Assembly: GCA_964568845.1 (NCBI GenBank)
Contig: CAZMSC010000004.1
Span: forward strand, 22,544 to 86,543
Reading direction: 5' to 3'
Source of the DNA: DTBU01 sp964568845
GTDB lineage: Archaea > Thermoproteota > CALKCG01 > B24
Length of the DNA stretch: 64,000 nt
Shown here piece by piece: positions 60,138 through 64,000 of this stretch (the stretch's first letter is position 1; each line of letters begins with the position of its first letter). Below the pieces are notes generated by a model that was given only the letters and a program-made list of their open reading frames with translations, was not told where the DNA came from and ran no database searches. Position numbers and translations under genes: made by a program.

Positions 60138-60899
60138 CTGTACACGGCGTATATATTAGGGACTGCTGGTTCGGGAAAATCTCAGCTAACACAGGCCTTA
60201 GTGGATTTTCTAAAAGCTAGAGATCAGAGCGTGGCTTCCTTAAACTTAGACCCCGGCGTCATAGATCTACCTTACATCCCAGATATTGATGTTAGAGACT
60301 ACGTAGACATATATGAAATCATGGAGAGGTACAGGCTTGGACCCAACGGAGCTTTAATACTCGCAGCAGATATGATAGCGGCCCACATAGATGATTTGAG
60401 AAGAGATGTGGAAGATTTAAAGGTGGATTACCTGATAATCGATACACCAGGACAGCTTGAACTCTTCGCATTTAGAGCAAGTGGCCCTTTAATAGCTTCA
60501 ACGCTCACAGATGGTGTTAAAGTGATAGTATACCTTTTTGAGTCAACGTTCTCAAGCGATCCGTTTAACTACATATCGAACATGTTTTTATCAGCTGCGA
60601 TCTACTCTAGGTTTCTCCTACCTCAAATCCATGTAATATCTAAAAGCGACCTCGTATCCGATGAAATGGTAGAGGAGATGATTTCTTGGTATGAAGATGA
60701 GGAGGCTTTAGAGAACGCTATTGAAAGTCGATTAACAGGCGAACGATACATTTTCACGAGACGGCTTAGATTATCGCTGAAAGACTTATGTTCAGTATCT
60801 GCGCTGATACCAGTCTCATCTAAGACTGGCTTAGGGCTTACAGAGCTTTCGGCTACTTTAACGAGAATATTCACTGGTGGAGAAGAATTATTGGTTTAA
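60138..60899 (+). CDS. GPN-loop GTPase
   Basis: Archaeal relative of GPN1-3, which help assemble RNA polymerase in eukaryotes. P-loop GTAGSGKSQL at residues 9-18, LNLDPGVIDLPY, the GPN motif (LGPNGA), DTPGQLELF and SKSDLV. I start it at CTG 60138, with GAGGGGG 5-10 bases upstream; an in-frame stop lies 39 bases above and the first canonical start (GTG 60201) would delete the P-loop. 253 residues. Confidence 0.9.
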   Translation: MYTAYILGTAGSGKSQLTQALVDFLKARDQSVASLNLDPGVIDLPYIPDIDVRDYVDIYEIMERYRLGPNGALILAADMIAAHIDDLRRDVEDLKVDYLIIDTPGQLELFAFRASGPLIASTLTDGVKVIVYLFESTFSSDPFNYISNMFLSAAIYSRFLLPQIHVISKSDLVSDEMVEEMISWYEDEEALENAIESRLTGERYIFTRRLRLSLKDLCSVSALIPVSSKTGLGLTELSATLTRIFTGGEELLV

Positions 60900-61575
60900 C
60901 TCTTCAAAGCCTTTTCCAACAAGAAGCTTCAATTTTTATCTTTTAGAACATGTTTATGTTGTAGTTGTGGGAGACTTGTATGATGGAAGATGGCTTAAGG
61001 AGACTTCGCTTCTATACGCTTTAAGACATTTTGAACCGTTAGGTAGGAAGACGTTGTCGAGAATGCTAAGGGTTACAGAGGGAGCTGTTAGAAGCATTGT
61101 CAGCAAATTAGAAGAGCAAGGTTACGTAAATGTAGATAGAACTGGTATTAGGGTAACATCTGAAGGTATTCTAGAGCTTCAAAGGAGGCTTGAGAAGATG
61201 CACATTAAGAGTATAAAGGACTTTCCACATGAAGAACTTAATATAGGCCCAAGTTCAGTAGCTATTCTAATAAGCGGCATAGCCGCTAAGGTGACGTCAG
61301 GTTTAGAGGAGAGGGATCAAGCCGTTAGAGCTGGTGCCTCAGGAGCCGTCACAATAACGTATAGTAGTGGCGTTTACAAAATGCCTGGAGTCTATGGAAA
61401 CCTTGAAGTTGAAGCCCCTAACTGGTATAGGGCCATTTCAAATACGTTCAAGCCAGAGGATGAATCTTGTATAGTGGTGGTTTTCGGGGAAAACCGCTGG
61501 GTTGCTGTTGAAGCCGCTTTCACAGTAGCCGTTAAAATAGCAACTACACCTCAAAACGGCTACATATCTAGTTAG
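60877..61575 (+). CDS. Winged-helix protein with DUF4443-like C-terminal domain
   Basis: 232 residues. The N-terminal half is a winged helix-turn-helix (LGRKTLSRMLRVTEGAVRSIVSKLEEQGYVNVDRTG, in pieces), likely DNA-binding; the C-terminal half (SSVAILISGIAAKVTSGLEERDQAVRAGASGAVTI in pieces) resembles an archaeal domain seen behind such helices and may bind a ligand. The start is uncertain: GTG at 60877 overlaps the GPN gene by 23 bases; later GTG/TTG codons exist. Possible transcription regulator. Confidence 0.7.
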   Translation: MEKNYWFNSSKPFPTRSFNFYLLEHVYVVVVGDLYDGRWLKETSLLYALRHFEPLGRKTLSRMLRVTEGAVRSIVSKLEEQGYVNVDRTGIRVTSEGILELQRRLEKMHIKSIKDFPHEELNIGPSSVAILISGIAAKVTSGLEERDQAVRAGASGAVTITYSSGVYKMPGVYGNLEVEAPNWYRAISNTFKPEDESCIVVVFGENRWVAVEAAFTVAVKIATTPQNGYISS

Positions 61576-61626
61576 AGATATATGGAGGAGAGTTTTATTT
61601 AAAATTAAGAAGAGGGAAAGCATTTG

Positions 61627-62454
61627 ATGAGTAAAATGCTTAAAAGAGCCGTACTCATCAGTAGATCTGACGCTTCTGAAGCATTGAAACTAGCGGACGA
61701 CCTTAGACGGAGGCTCCTGGAACTAGGTTTAAGTGTCGAAGTTGAAGAAGACGTGGCTTCCAGGCTTGGATTCCATGGAAAACCCATAGATGAATTAGAC
61801 GGTGATTTCGCAGTTGTAGTTGGTGGAGATGGAACGATTCTTAGGGCGGTACACGGTTTAAAACGGGACATACCTCTATTAACCGTAAGACTGGGGAGGG
61901 TTGGATTTCTCGCAGAAGTTGAGAAAGAAGAAGTGCCCGAAGCGTTAAGCCGATTTATTTCCGGAGATTTTATAATTGATGAGTGCTCTACACTTGCAAA
62001 CGATAAGAATCTCCCTGAGGCGTTAAATGAAATCATGGTAGGTGCTGAGCTACCTCTTAAAACTATTGATGTAGAAGTTTACGTTGATGGGTGGCTTATA
62101 GCTAAGGATAGAGTTGACGCCATCATAGTGTCTACAACTACTGGCGCTACGGGATATTCTCTAAGCGCTGGAGGATGCCTAGTGGACAGCAGAGTTAAAG
62201 CCATTATGGTAGTCCCGATATGTCCACTTTCAACGAACTTCAAACCATACGTTCTTCCAGAAAAATCTGAAATCAGAATAAGTGTAACCGCAGGAGATAA
62301 CATTGTCGTTCTCATAGATGGGCAGTTTATGAGTCGGTTTAAACTGCCGTTTGATGTCATTATAAGGAAGGGGAAACGTACCGTTAAATTCATAAGATTT
62401 GAATCGAACTTTTACAAGAGGATCAGAAGAAGACTTGCCTTAAGCTCAATCTAA
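61627..62454 (+). CDS. nadK: NAD kinase
   Basis: Phosphorylates NAD to NADP. Motifs: AVVVGGDGTILRAVH, RLGRVGFLAEV, the NE/D-containing VDAIIVSTTTGATGYSLSAGG and VVPICPLSTNFKPYVLP. ATG at 61627 (275 residues), TTG one codon up also possible. It ends 1 base from the convergent aRF1 stop. Confidence 0.95.
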   Translation: MSKMLKRAVLISRSDASEALKLADDLRRRLLELGLSVEVEEDVASRLGFHGKPIDELDGDFAVVVGGDGTILRAVHGLKRDIPLLTVRLGRVGFLAEVEKEEVPEALSRFISGDFIIDECSTLANDKNLPEALNEIMVGAELPLKTIDVEVYVDGWLIAKDRVDAIIVSTTTGATGYSLSAGGCLVDSRVKAIMVVPICPLSTNFKPYVLPEKSEIRISVTAGDNIVVLIDGQFMSRFKLPFDVIIRKGKRTVKFIRFESNFYKRIRRRLALSSI

Positions 62455-63717
62455 CTACTGGCTGTACTTGAGGATGGCTGCAACTCCTCCGAAGCTTTTT
62501 AGAAGCATCTCCCCCTCTTCTGTTTTTGAAGAGATTACTTCAACTTTAACCCCTAGGTTTTCAGCCACATCTATAAGCTCATCTATCAGATCCACTCTGT
62601 CTTTTATCCTAAACGCTTGAAGACCACAGTTTACACATTTACGCGTAGTAAGCTCGTTTTCAAGCATAGGTATATCTGTTGGTTGAGCTGTAATCCGTTC
62701 AGAATATCCGCAGTTTGAACACTCAATTTGAATCCTCTGAGTTTGAAGTTCCTCTGAAAGCAATAACACTTCAACTGTACCCTTTTCAAGATGACGTTTA
62801 ACCTCTTTCTCACCGTAAGCCACCAAACCCGTGTCTTTAGACAATTGATCCAAAAAACTTTGAACGAGCTTCTTTTCCTCAATTCTTCTAACTTCTTTTA
62901 AAACATCTGAAACCCTATCAATTATATCTCTTAAACCCGACTCGTCCGCGTAAGCTGTATCTACGATAGCTATCACTTTTCTCTTAAGTACGTAGTTCAT
63001 GTAATCCCCCTCTAAGAAGTCCCTTTTAGTGGGACCTGGACCGCCCACTATTATACCCTTGAGACCATCTATGTTTAAGAATAGTGAATCCGCATGTTTA
63101 CCAGCTCTTCTGAAGAAGTCGTTAAGCTCCATCTCTCTAAGTCTTTCAAATCTCCTGGCTGATTGACCACCAGCTCTATGTTTACCCGGTATTCCAGAGG
63201 TTATTTCTTGAAGGACTTCAAGACGGTTGCCAGCTAGAGTTGCGAACGTTGCCCTACTGGAGTCTATGAGGATCATCCCGTAAACCTCCTTCTCTCTAAG
63301 CATTTCTAAGAGAGGCTCGACGTAGAACTTTGAGCCGCAACCATAATAGTATATGTCTATGGGCTCCGGGGGGATTATAACGTAAGTCTCCATCTTCTCA
63401 GAACCGGGACCGTTCTGAGGGATTGCTCCGCAGAAAATTATCAACCCATTTGGAGGAGTCTGCTTAAACAACCTAAGCCTCTGCATGACCTTCTCCAAAG
63501 CCGATTGAACGTTTTTACGGGTTCTATCAGATTTTATATTCATAGCAGTACTATACTCCTGTCTAAGGTTATTCATGACGTCTGATATAGGCCTACCAGA
63601 CGGTACGTAAAGCGAAACCAACTCAGTACCCCGCCCTTCTTTCGAGGAGAGCAATTTAAGCGTCTTCCTAAGCTTGTAAAGCTCGACCGAACTATACTTG
63701 TCTCTAACTCTAGCCAT
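62455..63717 (-). CDS. prf1: Peptide chain release factor aRF1
   Basis: Recognises all stop codons and triggers peptide release. 420 residues: NIKS motif in AMNIKSDRTRKNV, the GGQ motif in GKHRAGGQSARRFERLRE, and the C-terminal domain with a zinc-like CSNCGYS and CVNCGLQ pair. ATG at 63717. Its promoter lies before tRNA-Leu on the opposite strand. Confidence 0.97.
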   Translation of the reverse strand: MARVRDKYSSVELYKLRKTLKLLSSKEGRGTELVSLYVPSGRPISDVMNNLRQEYSTAMNIKSDRTRKNVQSALEKVMQRLRLFKQTPPNGLIIFCGAIPQNGPGSEKMETYVIIPPEPIDIYYYGCGSKFYVEPLLEMLREKEVYGMILIDSSRATFATLAGNRLEVLQEITSGIPGKHRAGGQSARRFERLREMELNDFFRRAGKHADSLFLNIDGLKGIIVGGPGPTKRDFLEGDYMNYVLKRKVIAIVDTAYADESGLRDIIDRVSDVLKEVRRIEEKKLVQSFLDQLSKDTGLVAYGEKEVKRHLEKGTVEVLLLSEELQTQRIQIECSNCGYSERITAQPTDIPMLENELTTRKCVNCGLQAFRIKDRVDLIDELIDVAENLGVKVEVISSKTEEGEMLLKSFGGVAAILKYSQ

Positions 63718-63768
63718 AGCCCGCTAGAAAGAAGAAAGCAAGAGTTATTTAAACCCTATTTACAAATC

Positions 63769-63776
63769 TATATAGG
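63769..63776 (+). promoter_or_regulatory. tRNA-Leu promoter
   Basis: TATA-like CTATATAG about 30 bases before the mature 5' end of the tRNA. Confidence 0.5.
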
Positions 63777-63801
63777 GAAAACTATAGTCTCTCTAAGACG
63801 G

Positions 63802-63886
63802 GCGGGGGTAGCCAAGCCTGGTTTAAGGCGCAGGGCTCAGAACCCTGTGGGGTAGCCCTTCGTGGGTTCAAATCCCACCCCCCGCA
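63802..63886 (+). tRNA. tRNA-Leu (anticodon CAG)
   Basis: 85 nt. Acceptor stem GCGGGGG (63802-63808) pairs with CCCCCGC (63879-63885); discriminator A. Anticodon stem AGGG/CCCT with loop CTCAGAA gives CAG. T arm GTGGG-TTCAAAT-CCCAC. A long variable arm (GGGTAGCCC) marks a class II tRNA. No intron; CCA not encoded. Confidence 0.96.
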
Positions 63887-63913
63887 CTGCTCAAAATAAA
63901 CCAAATCTTCTGG

Positions 63914-63921
63914 TTTTTTTT
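63914..63921 (+). terminator. Poly-T terminator after tRNA-Leu
   Basis: Eight Ts about 28 bases after the tRNA end, the typical archaeal transcription stop signal. Confidence 0.55.
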
Positions 63922-64000
63922 AGTGATTTTCGCTAAATAGTCGCAAAATTTCCTTTCTGTTTTTAACACCACTTTAATTTCGTAAGAAGGTTTAAATTCT

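Noticed and set aside
1..64000. CRISPR arrays, insertion sequences, rRNA operons
   Set aside because: No regularly spaced repeats, transposase or integrase frames, or rRNA signatures were seen in the window.

Overview
The window is a gene-dense piece of an archaeal chromosome, most likely from a hyperthermophilic member of the TACK/Thermoproteota side of the Archaea. The sequence supports this through a reverse gyrase (cut by the left edge), archaeal/eukaryote-type ribosomal proteins (eL14, eL18, eL19, eL32, eL34, eS4), RNA polymerase subunits D and N, FEN1, aRF1, Bud32, an archaeal RNase P subunit, TATA-like promoters with many TTG starts, and a bulge-helix-bulge intron in cbf5. The exact phylum cannot be fixed by eye.

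Layout. 0-11 kb: reverse gyrase, an AN1-zinc-finger site-2 protease, Pth2, a corrinoid-protein reductive activator (RACo/RamA type), deoxyhypusine synthase, two small genes of unknown role, a tungsten aldehyde:ferredoxin oxidoreductase and a GH4 glycosidase. 11-19 kb: one long operon joining aspartate kinase and aspartate-semialdehyde dehydrogenase to the archaeal (ADTH) shikimate route through EPSP synthase; its first two enzymes make the semialdehyde the third consumes. 19-28 kb: a translation/transcription cluster (MobB-like protein, uS2, enolase, RpoN, uS9, uL13, eL18, RpoD, uS11, uS4, uS13) in which uS11 is flipped and two unrelated genes are wedged. 28-38 kb: sugar genes (GH2 beta-mannosidase, two Gfo/Idh/MocA dehydrogenases, inositol-1-phosphate synthase), a THUMP protein, an adenosine-specific kinase, a VTT/DedA membrane protein, FEN1, a 31-residue C2H2 zinc-finger protein and decayed mobile-element-like DNA.

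38.6-52.9 kb: a long minus-strand run: UDP-GlcNAc-1-P transferase-like protein, small membrane protein, uL22, uS3, uL29, Rpp29, uS17, uL14, uL24, eS4, uL5, uS14, uS8, uL6, eL32, eL19, uL18, uS5, uL30, Hsp20, uL15, SecY, EMC3/DUF106, eL34, Cmk, eL14, Cbf5. Compared with the usual archaeal order it lacks uL3-uL4-uL23-uL2-uS19, SUI1 and adk, and carries an inserted Hsp20. 53-64 kb: a second relic of the element seen at 34 kb, aKMT-like methyltransferase, Bud32, HtrA-like protease, endonuclease IV-like protein, CinA-like protein, GTPBP1-like GTPase, GPN GTPase, a winged-helix protein, NAD kinase, aRF1 and tRNA-Leu(CAG).

The strongest unusual points are a 17-nt cbf5 intron whose removal creates the catalytic Asp codon, two diverged copies of an undescribed small-ORF element with ACG at the expected start position, and a divergent GTPase pair neither of which has a canonical start codon where homology requires one.
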